The notes beneath the pieces were generated by a model that had not been told where the DNA came from, made no database searches, and saw nothing but the letters and a program-made list of their open reading frames with translations. From an uncultured Ruminiclostridium sp. (GTDB lineage: Bacteria; Bacillota; Clostridia; Oscillospirales; Ruminococcaceae), in the NCBI GenBank assembly GCA_934454635.1, contig CAKSFR010000002.1:62001-126000 (forward strand): a stretch of DNA of 64,000 bases. The letters run 5' to 3'. The translations under genes were made by a program, and so were the position numbers. Below, one piece after another: positions 36,085 through 44,431 of the stretch. Within the stretch, counting starts at the first letter, position 1. Each line of letters begins with the position of its first letter.

Positions 36085-37476
36085 ATGAGATTTAAGTGGA
36101 ACAAAAACTATCTCGGCTGGGGAATAACGGCGTTCGCCGTTGTTGCCGCAAGCTCCGTGCTGATATATTTTATCTTTTTCGGGAGCAGCGCGGCGTCGGG
36201 CATAGGAAATCTTATCGGCGCGATTCAGCCGATATTTTACGGCTTTATTTTTGCGTACCTTTTAAGTCCGATAGTATCGTTTTTTGAGCGGAAAGTTTTT
36301 AACCGCGTGTTTAAGCCGAAAAAAATCGCGCAAACCGCGCAGTCGGGTGTGACTCCGTTTATAAAAAACAAGCCCGCCCGCGTCGCAAGCATCGTTACAG
36401 CCGTGCTTATCTTCCTTATTATAATAGCGGCGGTAATAAGCGCGATCGTCCCGCAGCTCTACACGACGATAACCCTGCTTGCAAACAATATCCCAAGCTA
36501 TATCACCAACACGACCGAATGGGTTCAGTCCACTTTCGCCTCTTTCCCCGAACTTGGCGAAGAGATGATGACGGTGGTAAGCGAAGCGGGTTCGGCGCTG
36601 AAAAATTTCCTGTCCAACTCCATTCTTCCGCAGATGGGCGATTATCTCGGCTTTGTAACAAATGGGATAATGAGCGTTGTCGGCGCGGTTCTGAACATTT
36701 TCCTCGGAATTGTTGTCGCGATATATTGCCTTTACAGCAAGGAGCTTTTCTCCGCGCAGGCTAAAAAGCTGATTTACAGCATGATGAAAGTCGGCCATGC
36801 AAACAATTTCATCGGAAGCGTCCGCAAAATCCACCGTTCTTTCGGTCAGTTCATCACGGGAACGCTTATCGACTCGTTCATCGTCGGCTGCATCACCTTT
36901 ATAGTTACGACGATATGCGGAATACCGTTTTCGCTGCTCGTTTCTGTAATTATGGGCATAACCAATATAATCCCGTATTTCGGGCCGTTTATCGGCGCCG
37001 TTCCGAGCGCTTTCCTTATCCTCATGGAGGATCCGTTCAAGTGCCTTATATTCATTATAATAGTGCTGGTTATTCAGAACCTTAACGGAAATGTGCTCAG
37101 TCCCCGTATTCTCGGCGAAAGCATGGGGCTTTCGGGCTTCTGGGTAGTTTTCGCGATACTTGCGGGGCAGGGGCTTTTCGGCTTCTGGGGAATGATAATC
37201 GGCATACCGCTTTTCGCGGTCGTATACAGCGCGGTAAGAAGCTTTATTTCCTCTAGGTTGGACAAAAAGGGGCTTCCCGCGGGGTCGGATATCTATACCG
37301 ACGTGAAATGTATAGACCCGGAAACGCTTTCGCCGGTTTCACTAAGCAAGGCGAACGCGGGCGAACAGCGCGAGCGCGAGCTGCTTGAAAAACAGCGGCA
37401 GGAGGAAAAAAAGCGTGAACGGCAGGAAAAAGCCGAGGCTTTTCGCAGCAAATTCACGCACGGCGAAAAAAAGTAA
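36085..37476 (+). CDS. AI-2E family transporter (PerM/YdiK-type permease)
   Basis: 463 residues with about eight membrane helices: a first hairpin (GITAFAVVAASSVLIYFIFF; IQPIFYGFIFAYLLSPIVSFFE), a long extracellular amphipathic segment (about 110-200), and the conserved closing core NIIPYFGPFIGAVPSAFLIL, VLSPRILGESMGLSGFWV and GFWGMIIGIPLFAV. The C-terminus is a charged tail rich in Glu/Arg/Lys, predicted coiled coil. CAGGAGGG before ATG 36085 fixes the start, 22 bases after serS. Members export varied solutes; the substrate is unknown. Confidence 0.92.
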   Translation: MRFKWNKNYLGWGITAFAVVAASSVLIYFIFFGSSAASGIGNLIGAIQPIFYGFIFAYLLSPIVSFFERKVFNRVFKPKKIAQTAQSGVTPFIKNKPARVASIVTAVLIFLIIIAAVISAIVPQLYTTITLLANNIPSYITNTTEWVQSTFASFPELGEEMMTVVSEAGSALKNFLSNSILPQMGDYLGFVTNGIMSVVGAVLNIFLGIVVAIYCLYSKELFSAQAKKLIYSMMKVGHANNFIGSVRKIHRSFGQFITGTLIDSFIVGCITFIVTTICGIPFSLLVSVIMGITNIIPYFGPFIGAVPSAFLILMEDPFKCLIFIIIVLVIQNLNGNVLSPRILGESMGLSGFWVVFAILAGQGLFGFWGMIIGIPLFAVVYSAVRSFISSRLDKKGLPAGSDIYTDVKCIDPETLSPVSLSKANAGEQRERELLEKQRQEEKKRERQEKAEAFRSKFTHGEKK

Positions 37477-37491
37477 AGGGGGTTAATGCCA

Positions 37492-37908
37492 ATGAACATG
37501 AAAAAGCTGAAGCGCGATTACGGAAACGTGCTCTGGGCGGGTCGCAAATGTATTCTTGGAATGCCTATCTCGTTCACGAGGTATATTCTTACGGACACCG
37601 CGCTTTACACGAAAGTCGGTCTTTTCAGCATTAAAGAGGACGAAATCGAGCTTTACCGTATTTTCGACAAGCAGATCTCTTTCACGCTTTTCCAGCGTAT
37701 GGTGAAGTGCGGGACAATAACGCTTATGTCCAAGGACGCGGACACGCCGTCGAAACGGCTTGTTTCGATCCGCAATCCGCGCGAAGTAAAGCGTATTCTT
37801 GACGAGTGCGTAAAGGAACAGCGCGATAAATACTATGTACGCGGCAGGGATATGATAGGCGTAGGTCATGACCACGACGACGAGGATTATGACAAGTTCG
37901 TCGAATAG
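37492..37908 (+). CDS. Small PH-like domain protein
   Basis: About 138 residues. The core (RYILTDTALYTKVGLFSIKEDEIELYRIFDKQIS ... GTITLMSKD ... IRNPREVKRILDE) matches the bacterial PH (YdbS/YdbT-like) domain, usually membrane-associated; no helix is seen here. The tail HDHDDEDYD is acidic and His-rich and could bind metal. AAAGGGGG lies 9 bases before ATG 37492; an earlier ATG at 37486 is also possible. It lies 15 bases after the permease gene. Confidence 0.8.
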   Translation: MNMKKLKRDYGNVLWAGRKCILGMPISFTRYILTDTALYTKVGLFSIKEDEIELYRIFDKQISFTLFQRMVKCGTITLMSKDADTPSKRLVSIRNPREVKRILDECVKEQRDKYYVRGRDMIGVGHDHDDEDYDKFVE

Positions 37909-37926
37909 CACAATTTCTAAAGCTGT

Positions 37927-37954
37927 CTTTGTTAAGATTTAACAAAGATTTGCT
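37927..37954 (+). terminator. Terminator of the serS-region operon
   Basis: CTTTGTTAA-GAT-TTAACAAAG, a perfect 9-bp stem, followed by ATTTGCTTTTTTT. Confidence 0.75.
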
Positions 37955-38035
37955 TTTTTTGAAAAAAAGTGAATTTTTCACGTCACTTTTTGGCTTTCTA
38001 AACTGTTTTAATATATAGAAAGATGGGGAAGACCT

Positions 38036-38055
38036 GAATTTGCATATGCAAATTC
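38036..38055. promoter_or_regulatory. Perfect 20-bp palindrome before the dockerin gene
   Basis: GAATTTGCATATGCAAATTC lies 21 bases upstream of ATG 38077, just before the ribosome site GGAAAGGA. It could be a repressor operator or, as RNA, a hairpin close to the ribosome site. Confidence 0.6.
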
Positions 38056-38076
38056 AAATCGGAAAGGAATGATATT

Positions 38077-40413
38077 ATGAACTCTGTTATCAAAAAGACA
38101 GCCGCTGTCTTTATGGCAGCAACTCTCGCAGTAACGGGATTGTCCGTAAACGCATTTGCCGACTCGGAAAAGCTGATAAGCCAGACCATAATGGCAGAAT
38201 ATGCAGCGACCGTTTCAAAGCCCGCATATTCTATCAAGGGTTCTGACGGCGTTCGCAGAATCCGCCTTAAGTCAAGCACTTCCGGCGCGACGATTTACTA
38301 TACGACCGACGGAAGCAAGCCTACCACAAGCAGCAAGAAGTACACCGGTCTTATCAAGATCACAAAGACTACGAAGATCCGCGCTATTGCGGTTAAGGGC
38401 GGAAACAAAAGCGCGGTTATGCAGAAAACCGTAAGAATCGGCACTATGCTCGGCGATGTTACGGGCGACGGTTCTATAAAGGAAAGCGATTATACCCGCC
38501 TTAAGAGCTATCTTGCGGGTTCGACCTCGTACATATGCACCGATAACGCGGACGTTGACGGAAACGGCAAGGTAAATAAGAAGGATTTGACCGTTCTCCG
38601 CGAATATCTCGACGGCGATATTGACGATTTCCCCGCAGCCGACGCTGTAAAAACACTTTCTAAGCCGACAATTACCGTTTATAAGGTATACGGCGGAAAG
38701 AAGTTCAAGATCGAAAGCGAGGACGCTGCAAGCATTTACTATACCACCAACGGCGCTGAACCCACAAGAAACAGCACCAGATATACCGGTACGTTTATCG
38801 TTGACAAGGATACTACCGTTAAGGCGATCGCTTATGACGACGGCGCTTACAGCGAAGTAAAGTCCAGAAGCATTACCGTTGATCGTTGCAGCAATCCGTA
38901 CAGCGATATGGATACGAACAAGGAATATGAGGACTCCGTAAAGGTAAGACTTTACTGCGAAACCTCCGGCTCGCGCATTTATTACACGACCGACGGCTCT
39001 GACCCCGTTAAGTACGGCAAGACCTACACGGGTCAGCTTGAATTTAACGAAAACACAACCCTCAAGTTCTACGCAAATGCAAAGGGATATTCCAACAGCC
39101 AGGTAACCACCCTGAACTACAAAGTTAAGTCCAGCAGCTATGTTATCAGCGGTATGGTTTGGAACGATACAGTCAACGAAACCTCCGTTTCCGACGGTAT
39201 TTATTCCTACGGCGAACAGGGCATCAACGGCATCACCGTAATGCTCCTTAACACCTCTACGAACAACTATGAGGAAACAACCGTAACTTCAACAATAAAC
39301 GGCGTTGCAGGTTCTTATAAGCTTGTTAAGCCGAAGCCCGGCAACAACTATAAGGTCGTTTTCCAGTTCAACGGTCAGAAGTACCGCGCATACAGCAAAA
39401 TTGTTTCCGGCGGTAATCAGGCGATCACTTCTGACGCATTCCCGCTTCTCACAATCAGAAACGACGGCGCTTATAACGCGACAAACAACGCTCGGCTGAC
39501 ATCTTCCAACAACTACAACAGCGCTATTGTAGACGGTATTTTCAACAAGACATACGCAACTACGAGCAGCGTTTATACATCTGCCGCTTCTAATGTAAAC
39601 CTTGCTCTTGCAAGCAACATTTACGGCGGACTTCAGCTCTCGTTCGGTCCTACGACCCGCACTTCGCTTATTTCCAACAGACCCGCTACCATTGGCACAA
39701 ACGACAAGGTATACGCGAACGAAACAGTTACATACACGCTTAATGTTGCAAACAGCTCGTCACAGGATCTTAAGAGAGCAGGTCTTTACCTGTACCTCAA
39801 CAGCAGCCTTTCGCTGTATGACATAGACGTTTCGGGAAGCGCGGATACGTCATATTCTTATTCCGGCACTTCAGGAAACGGATACAGCAAATATTTGGTT
39901 GAATGCCCCACTGTAAGAGCAGGCGAAACACTTACATTCACAATTACCACAAGAGTAAATACCGATATCCGTGACGGCATAAGCATAGGCAACTACGCAG
40001 AGGTTGCGGAGTATGCGTATGAAAACTCATGCTACGACAGAAACAGCGTGCCCGGAAACTTTAACTTCAGCGTAAGAGAAAAGGACGAAGCGCAGTCTTT
40101 AACGCTTCTCGCATACAGCGACGTTACTTCTTCGCAGACTCTTTCGTGGAACGTAAACAACGACTTCAATATACCGATCGCGGTAAATGACAGCAGAGCG
40201 TTCTATTTCACCCTCACGAACGGCACAGGAGATATAAACGAACTTTACTTTGACTGCGACAACTCGCGAGTAAACTGCAATCTCCTCCGCGACGCGCAGA
40301 ACAACGGATACGTTTTACTTGTAACCGGCAAGAGCGCAGGCGTAGCGAATATCCAGATTTCGCTGAAGCGTGACGCATCCAAGAACATCAAGTGCAGCGT
40401 AACCATTGTATAA
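38077..40413 (+). CDS. Secreted surface protein with dockerin, chitobiase-C repeats and SdrD-like domains
   Basis: 778 residues. A signal peptide (KKTAAVFMAATLAVTGLSVNAFA) is followed by a CHB_HEX-C type repeat (SGATIYYTTDGSKP), a type I dockerin (about 125-187) with two calcium loops (DVTGDGSIKESDYTRL; DVDGNGKVNKKDLTVL), two more YYTTDG repeats (about 215-360), an SdrD B-like domain (VWNDTVNETSVSDG), a DUF11-like region (YANETVTYTLNVANSS) and a C-terminal beta domain. No glycosidase catalytic domain is visible, so it is probably a structural or anchoring partner on cohesin scaffolds. An internal dockerin is unusual, as most are terminal. GGAAAGGA precedes the ATG. Confidence 0.85.
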   Translation: MNSVIKKTAAVFMAATLAVTGLSVNAFADSEKLISQTIMAEYAATVSKPAYSIKGSDGVRRIRLKSSTSGATIYYTTDGSKPTTSSKKYTGLIKITKTTKIRAIAVKGGNKSAVMQKTVRIGTMLGDVTGDGSIKESDYTRLKSYLAGSTSYICTDNADVDGNGKVNKKDLTVLREYLDGDIDDFPAADAVKTLSKPTITVYKVYGGKKFKIESEDAASIYYTTNGAEPTRNSTRYTGTFIVDKDTTVKAIAYDDGAYSEVKSRSITVDRCSNPYSDMDTNKEYEDSVKVRLYCETSGSRIYYTTDGSDPVKYGKTYTGQLEFNENTTLKFYANAKGYSNSQVTTLNYKVKSSSYVISGMVWNDTVNETSVSDGIYSYGEQGINGITVMLLNTSTNNYEETTVTSTINGVAGSYKLVKPKPGNNYKVVFQFNGQKYRAYSKIVSGGNQAITSDAFPLLTIRNDGAYNATNNARLTSSNNYNSAIVDGIFNKTYATTSSVYTSAASNVNLALASNIYGGLQLSFGPTTRTSLISNRPATIGTNDKVYANETVTYTLNVANSSSQDLKRAGLYLYLNSSLSLYDIDVSGSADTSYSYSGTSGNGYSKYLVECPTVRAGETLTFTITTRVNTDIRDGISIGNYAEVAEYAYENSCYDRNSVPGNFNFSVREKDEAQSLTLLAYSDVTSSQTLSWNVNNDFNIPIAVNDSRAFYFTLTNGTGDINELYFDCDNSRVNCNLLRDAQNNGYVLLVTGKSAGVANIQISLKRDASKNIKCSVTIV

Positions 40414-40432
40414 AGGTAACTCACAGCAATTT

Positions 40433-40460
40433 AAAGCCCCGCTTTGGCGGGGCTTTTGCT
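40433..40460 (+). terminator. Terminator of the dockerin gene
   Basis: AAAGCCCCGC-TTTG-GCGGGGCTTT, a 10-bp stem followed by TGCTTTTT. Confidence 0.9.
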
Positions 40461-40462
40461 TT

Positions 40463-40478
40463 TTATACTTAGCACCAA
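40463..40478. repeat. Lone family 1 end
   Basis: TATACTTAGCACCAA is one inverted end of the 102-bp element without a partner. It lies directly after the dockerin terminator. Confidence 0.45.
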
Positions 40479-40615
40479 GTGAAGTGCGAGGGCGTAACGC
40501 GTGCGAAATCGGGCGCGGCACTAAGGCAACGCGGAGTGACGGTTTGGCGAGTAACCTGATTGCATTTGTGGCAGTCCACGCTGTCGGTACGATTGTGCAA
40601 ATCGGCGGGATAGCT

Positions 40616-40783
40616 GCGCGGCGCCCTGCTGCCCGCTTCGCGGGCAGCAGGTATGAGGCGGCGGCGTAGCCGCCGCCGGCCGCATTCGGCGAAGCCGAAT
40701 GCGGCGCGCCGCGCCGATGTGCTGTTTGTGTGGGATTGCGGCGTTAGTATAAGTGCGAAAACGTATGGCATAGAGAAAGCCGC
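40616..40783 (+). repeat. Cloverleaf repeat A (left arm missing)
   Basis: Outer stem GCGCGGCGC (40616-40624) pairs with 40706-40714. Hairpins: 40625-40651 (CCTGCTGCCCGC, 12 bp, loop TTC), 40657-40677 (9 bp, loop GTA) and 40679-40705 (GCCGCATTCGGC, 12 bp, loop GAA). The right arm GCGGCGTTAGTATAA to AGAGAAAGCCGC (ending 40783) matches copies B and D. No convincing left arm is found. Confidence 0.85.
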
Positions 40784-40808
40784 GAAGCCCGGCAATACAG
40801 CCAGCCTC

Positions 40809-41044
40809 GCGGCTTTTAAATTCATCGGATTATTTCACACTCGGCAAAACGCCGCCTTTTTCTGCTGTTCTGTCGGCGAGCGTCTGCGCACGCGCTGCAT
40901 ACCGCGAAGCGGTATGCAGCAGCGGCGGCGCTTTGCGCCGCCGCTCGTTGTTTCCATGCGGCTTTGCCGCATGGAAACGCGTGCGCACGGTGTGATTTGC
41001 GGCGTCAGCATAAATGAGAAAAAGCAACGGATAGAGAAAGCCGC
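40809..41044 (+). repeat. Cloverleaf repeat B (236 bp, complete)
   Basis: It is bounded by GCGGCTTT (40809-40816) and AAAGCCGC (41037-41044). The outer stem GCGCACGC (40886-40893) pairs with 40979-40986. Hairpins: 40894-40920 (GCTGCATACCGC, 12 bp, loop GAA), 40921-40945 (AGCGGCGGCGC, 11 bp, loop TTT) and 40950-40978 (GTTTCCATGCGGC, 13 bp, loop TTT). It is separated from copy A by 25 bases. Confidence 0.9.
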
Positions 41045-41108
41045 CGTTTTGTTCGCTGCAATTCTCAATCCTTCCGTATGTTGTTCATATCTTAATTAAG
41101 AATGTGCG

Positions 41109-41501
41109 TTATATCCACCATTCGGGGGTTATGTCTCCGAGTCTGACAGTCCGGCCGGAAGAATAGTCGAGCATTATTTCAATTTCCTTGTAGGTGTCGG
41201 GCATAAGCTGAACCATAAGCTCACGGCAAGCTCCGCAGGGCGCGCCTGTCGAGCCGTCCGGCAGAATTGCAAGAACCTTGTCAATTTCCTGTTCGCCGCA
41301 CGTTATCATGTTGAATATTGCGTTTCTTTCGGCGCAGATACCGAGCGTCGAGCAGGTGTCGATACATACGCCGGTATATATTTTTCCCGAGCGCGAAAGT
41401 ATTGCTGCGGCAACTTCTCCGCAGGTCACATATCGCGATATAACGCGTTCTCCTTGAACGGCTTTTGCCGCTTTATACATTTCATTCCAGATATTTTCCA
41501 T
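41109..41501 (-). CDS. cdd: Cytidine deaminase family protein
   Basis: 130 residues, the tetrameric CDA size. The zinc site has CAERNA (Cys, catalytic Glu) and PCGACRE (two Cys). It deaminates cytidine or deoxycytidine for pyrimidine salvage, though the N-terminus (NIWNEMYKAAKAVQGERVIS) and SRYVTCGEVAAAI also resemble blasticidin-deaminase-like members, so substrate range is open. GGAGAA lies just before the ATG at 41501. It ends 65 bases from a cloverleaf element. Confidence 0.88.
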   Translation of the reverse strand: MENIWNEMYKAAKAVQGERVISRYVTCGEVAAAILSRSGKIYTGVCIDTCSTLGICAERNAIFNMITCGEQEIDKVLAILPDGSTGAPCGACRELMVQLMPDTYKEIEIMLDYSSGRTVRLGDITPEWWI

Positions 41502-41531
41502 TGCTTCTCCTCAAATTTCAATTAAAAAGTT

Positions 41532-41566
41532 AAGGCAGCTCCCAGCAGTCAATCGGAAGCTGCCTT
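41532..41566 (-). terminator. Terminator of the aldose epimerase gene
   Basis: AAGGCAGCT and AGCTGCCTT pair in an extended hairpin between the two minus-strand genes, followed on the minus strand by AACTTTTTAATTG. Confidence 0.75.
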
Positions 41567-41584
41567 TTTAATATTTTGGTGAAA

Positions 41585-42610
41585 TTACTTTCTGATTCCG
41601 AAAGCGTAAATTGTTGTAAAGTGATATTCTTCGCCCTTTTTCAGTACACAGCTTGGGAATGCAGGCTGATTCGGAGAGTCAGGAGCATACTGACTTTCAA
41701 GGCAGATTGCTGTCTGAACGCCCATTCTCTTGCCGTCCTTGCCGATTTCGGGTCCAAGACCGATAGCTGTGTAGAGCTGGATAGCGGGCTTGTCGGTGTA
41801 AACGGTCATTTCTCTGCCTGTCTTTGCGTCGTAGACGATAGCAGCTTTTCGCATTTCGTGCGGCTCTCCAAGCATATAGTTGTGGTCATATCCCACGAGA
41901 AGGCCTGCGTCAACGTCCTTGCCGATAAGCTTAGGCGTGCGGAAGTCGAAAGGCGTTCCCGTTACGTCAGCCTGCTCGCCTGTGGGGATAAGCGCTTTGT
42001 TTACAGGCGTATATTTGTCCGCAAAAAGCTGAAGCTCATGGTCGAGAATAGAACCGCTGTGAACTCCGCCGAGGTTGAAATAGGAATGGTTGGTGAGGTT
42101 AAGGATCGTATCAGCGTCGCTTACGCCGGTATATTCAAGCTTAAGCTCATTTTCGTCGGTAAGCGTATATGTACAGGTTACCTTTACCGTTCCGGGGAAG
42201 TTTTCTTCGCCGTCGGGACTGAGATAGCCGAAAGTCACACTGTTGTCGGTCGTTGCGTCGATCGTCCATACGCGCTTATTGAAGCCGATAATACCACCGT
42301 GGAGGGAATTACTGTTTTCGTTTGCGAAGAGCTTGTATTCAACGCCGTTGAGGGTGAATTTTGCATCGGCAATGCGGTTTGCATATCTGCCGATAAGCGC
42401 GCCCTGAGAAGAAGTGCCGTTAATGTAGCCCTCAAGATTATCATAGCCGAGAACCACGTCGCCGAGTTCGCCGTTACGGTCGGGAACGAGCAGATTTACG
42501 ATTGCTCCGCTGTAGTTCGTGAGGTCAACTCTCATTCCGTTTTTATTGGTAATTGAGAAGAGGAAAACCTTGTAGCCGTTGAAAAATCCAAATTCTTTTT
42601 TCTGAATCAT
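41585..42610 (-). CDS. galM: Aldose 1-epimerase (mutarotase)
   Basis: 341 residues. It interconverts alpha and beta anomers of galactose or glucose. The conserved acid/base residues are visible: His in NSLHGG (about 105), His in LNLTNHSYFNL (about 180) and Glu in ICLESQYAPDSPNQP near residue 305, with YANRIADAKF upstream. AAAAGGAG before ATG 42610 sets the start. A small leader hairpin (CATCTGC-CTGT-GCAGATG) lies around 42643-42660. It stands apart from other sugar genes here. Confidence 0.95.
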   Translation of the reverse strand: MIQKKEFGFFNGYKVFLFSITNKNGMRVDLTNYSGAIVNLLVPDRNGELGDVVLGYDNLEGYINGTSSQGALIGRYANRIADAKFTLNGVEYKLFANENSNSLHGGIIGFNKRVWTIDATTDNSVTFGYLSPDGEENFPGTVKVTCTYTLTDENELKLEYTGVSDADTILNLTNHSYFNLGGVHSGSILDHELQLFADKYTPVNKALIPTGEQADVTGTPFDFRTPKLIGKDVDAGLLVGYDHNYMLGEPHEMRKAAIVYDAKTGREMTVYTDKPAIQLYTAIGLGPEIGKDGKRMGVQTAICLESQYAPDSPNQPAFPSCVLKKGEEYHFTTIYAFGIRK

Positions 42611-42694
42611 TTTTCATTACTCCTTTTGTTTTGATATTTTACATCTGCCTGTGCAGATGATTGTTACATTTTGGCTGTCTTTGCAAAAATGGCG

Positions 42695-42951
42695 GCGGCT
42701 TTCTCAATGCTATCCCGCTCTCACACTTACGCCGACGCCGCGCTTCGCACAAGCAGCTCAGCCGAGCCGCGCGCACGCGTTTATCTGCGGTGCAGCCGCA
42801 GATAAACATTAGGCAGCGGCGCTAAGCGCCGCTGCTGCGGCTTCAGACCGCTTCGCGGTCGGAAGCGCGTGCGCGCACGTTCGCCGATAGAACAGCGATG
42901 AGCGGCGGCGTTTTGCCGCGTGGGGGATAAATCGGTGAAATTGAAAGCCGC
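42695..42951 (-). repeat. Cloverleaf repeat C (257 bp, inverted orientation)
   Basis: It is bounded by GCGGCTTT (42695-42702) and AAAGCCGC (42944-42951). The outer stem GCGCACGCG (42771-42779) pairs with 42866-42874. Hairpins: 42780-42806 (TTTATCTGCGG, 11 bp), 42813-42835 (GCAGCGGCGC, 10 bp, loop TAA) and 42841-42862 (CTTCAGACCGC with one mismatch, loop TTC). The arms match copies B and D when reversed, notably GGCAAAACGCCGC. Confidence 0.87.
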
Positions 42952-42960
42952 GGTCGCCGC

Positions 42961-44364
42961 TCAGAACTGCCAGTAGAGGAAGGGGTTGTTCGTGTTTTCG
43001 ACAAGCAGCAGCGCACATACGGCAAGGATTGCAATGTTGCATACTACGGTCGAGATTCCGATCACATTTTCGCCGCAGGAAATTTTCTGAATCTTGCGTC
43101 TGAGCCATGGGATCAGCGGAGCGCTTACGGCAAGTGCAAATAAAATAAGGAAAATATTGTTCATAAACGAGGTCGTTACCGAAATGTCGATAAAGGCGTT
43201 TCCGTTTGCACCGACCAGGTTTCCGAAGAACGTGCCGAGCCGCGAAACATCGGTAAAATAGAATATTCCGAAGCCTATTATTATGACCAGCTTGCTGTAA
43301 ATATGCATTATTGCCGGGGGAATTTTTTTCAGCCGCTTGCTTCCGAGAAGACGTTCAAACAAGATAAACAGTCCGTAGTACAGACCCCATATAATATAGT
43401 TCCAGCTTGCGCCGTGCCAGAAACCGGTGCAGAACCAGACGAGAAACAGGCTTGCGTACTGACGGCGTTTTCCGAAAATCGGGATATAGAGCAGATAGTC
43501 GCGGAAAAACGAGCCGAGAGAAATGTGCCAGCGCTGCCAAAATTCGGTAATATTTTTGCTTATGAACGGGTAGTTGAAGTTTTCGTCGAAATGGAAGCCG
43601 AAAATTCGCCCAAGTCCGATCGCCATGTCGGAGTAACCCGAAAAATCAAAGTAAACATAAAGCGAGTACATTATTACGCCGTACCATGTTCCTATAACGG
43701 AGATTTTGTCCAAATCGCCCTTGAGGAACTGTTCGGTTATTGCGTAAAGTCCGTTGGCGAGCACAACCTTTTTTCCGAGACCAATGATGAAGCGCGTAAC
43801 GCCCTCGCTTATGTCTGATACGGAAATGCTGCGCTGACCGATTTCCTGTTCGACCGTGCTGTAACGAACGATAGGACCTGCAACGAGCTGAGGGAACAGC
43901 GAAATGTACATAAGCAAACGGAAATAATTGTGCTGAACCTTTACCTTTCCCCAGTAGCAGTCCATAATATAGGAAATTATTTGGAAAGTGTAGAAGCTTA
44001 TTCCGATCGGAAGTTCAATGTTGGTGTGTGCGATCGCCGTGCCGAAAATGCCGTTGATGTTATCGATAAAAAAGTCGGTGTATTTAAAGACGAACAGCAT
44101 TCCAAGACTCAGAATAAGGGAAAAGGCAACGCCGAGCTTGGCTTTTGGCGTGCCCTGCCATTTTTCTATAAGCAAGCCGAAAAAGAAATTGCCGGTTACG
44201 CTTATCAGCAGGAGTGTCAGCCACGCAGGACTGCTCCACGCATAAAAAATGAGCGAAAAAACAATAAGAACGGCGTTGCGGTAAGCAATATTTTTTGAAA
44301 TAAAATATGCGGGAATGCACAGCGCCATAAAAACGTACAGGAAAAATAAATCTGCAAAAATCAT
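42961..44364 (-). CDS. MBOAT-family membrane O-acyltransferase (AlgI/DltB-like)
   Basis: 467 residues with about ten to twelve membrane helices. MBOAT hallmarks: YLFPQLVAGPIVRY-like segment (ISLFPQLVAGPIVRY), DFSGYSDMAIGLGRIFG, FNYPFISKNITEFWQRWHISL and the catalytic His in CTGFWHGASWNYIIWG. These enzymes move an acyl group across the membrane to polysaccharide or teichoic acid with a DHHW/AlgX-type partner; two DHHW genes lie at 60.8-63.6 kb. Promoter at 44403-44431. The ribosome site is weak (GAGGCTGAGAAA). It ends 9 bases from repeat C. Confidence 0.92.
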   Translation of the reverse strand: MIFADLFFLYVFMALCIPAYFISKNIAYRNAVLIVFSLIFYAWSSPAWLTLLLISVTGNFFFGLLIEKWQGTPKAKLGVAFSLILSLGMLFVFKYTDFFIDNINGIFGTAIAHTNIELPIGISFYTFQIISYIMDCYWGKVKVQHNYFRLLMYISLFPQLVAGPIVRYSTVEQEIGQRSISVSDISEGVTRFIIGLGKKVVLANGLYAITEQFLKGDLDKISVIGTWYGVIMYSLYVYFDFSGYSDMAIGLGRIFGFHFDENFNYPFISKNITEFWQRWHISLGSFFRDYLLYIPIFGKRRQYASLFLVWFCTGFWHGASWNYIIWGLYYGLFILFERLLGSKRLKKIPPAIMHIYSKLVIIIGFGIFYFTDVSRLGTFFGNLVGANGNAFIDISVTTSFMNNIFLILFALAVSAPLIPWLRRKIQKISCGENVIGISTVVCNIAILAVCALLLVENTNNPFLYWQF

Positions 44365-44402
44365 GTAATTTTCTCAGCCTCGCATTATAATCATACACAT
44401 TT

Positions 44403-44431
44403 ATTATACTATACCTGTCCTTTTTTTGCAA
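44403..44431 (-). promoter_or_regulatory. Promoter of the MBOAT gene
   Basis: On the minus strand TTGCAA, 17 bases, TATAAT. Confidence 0.7.

Noticed and set aside
40600..41050. Cloverleaf elements as tRNA genes or integron attC sites
   Set aside because: There is no T-loop, anticodon arm or CCA; stems are too long and loops too short for tRNA. No integrase and no attC core sites are seen.
40406..41099. Open frames in the 40.4-41.1 kb gap
   Set aside because: They arise from the GC-rich cloverleaf stems; no start signals or family likeness.
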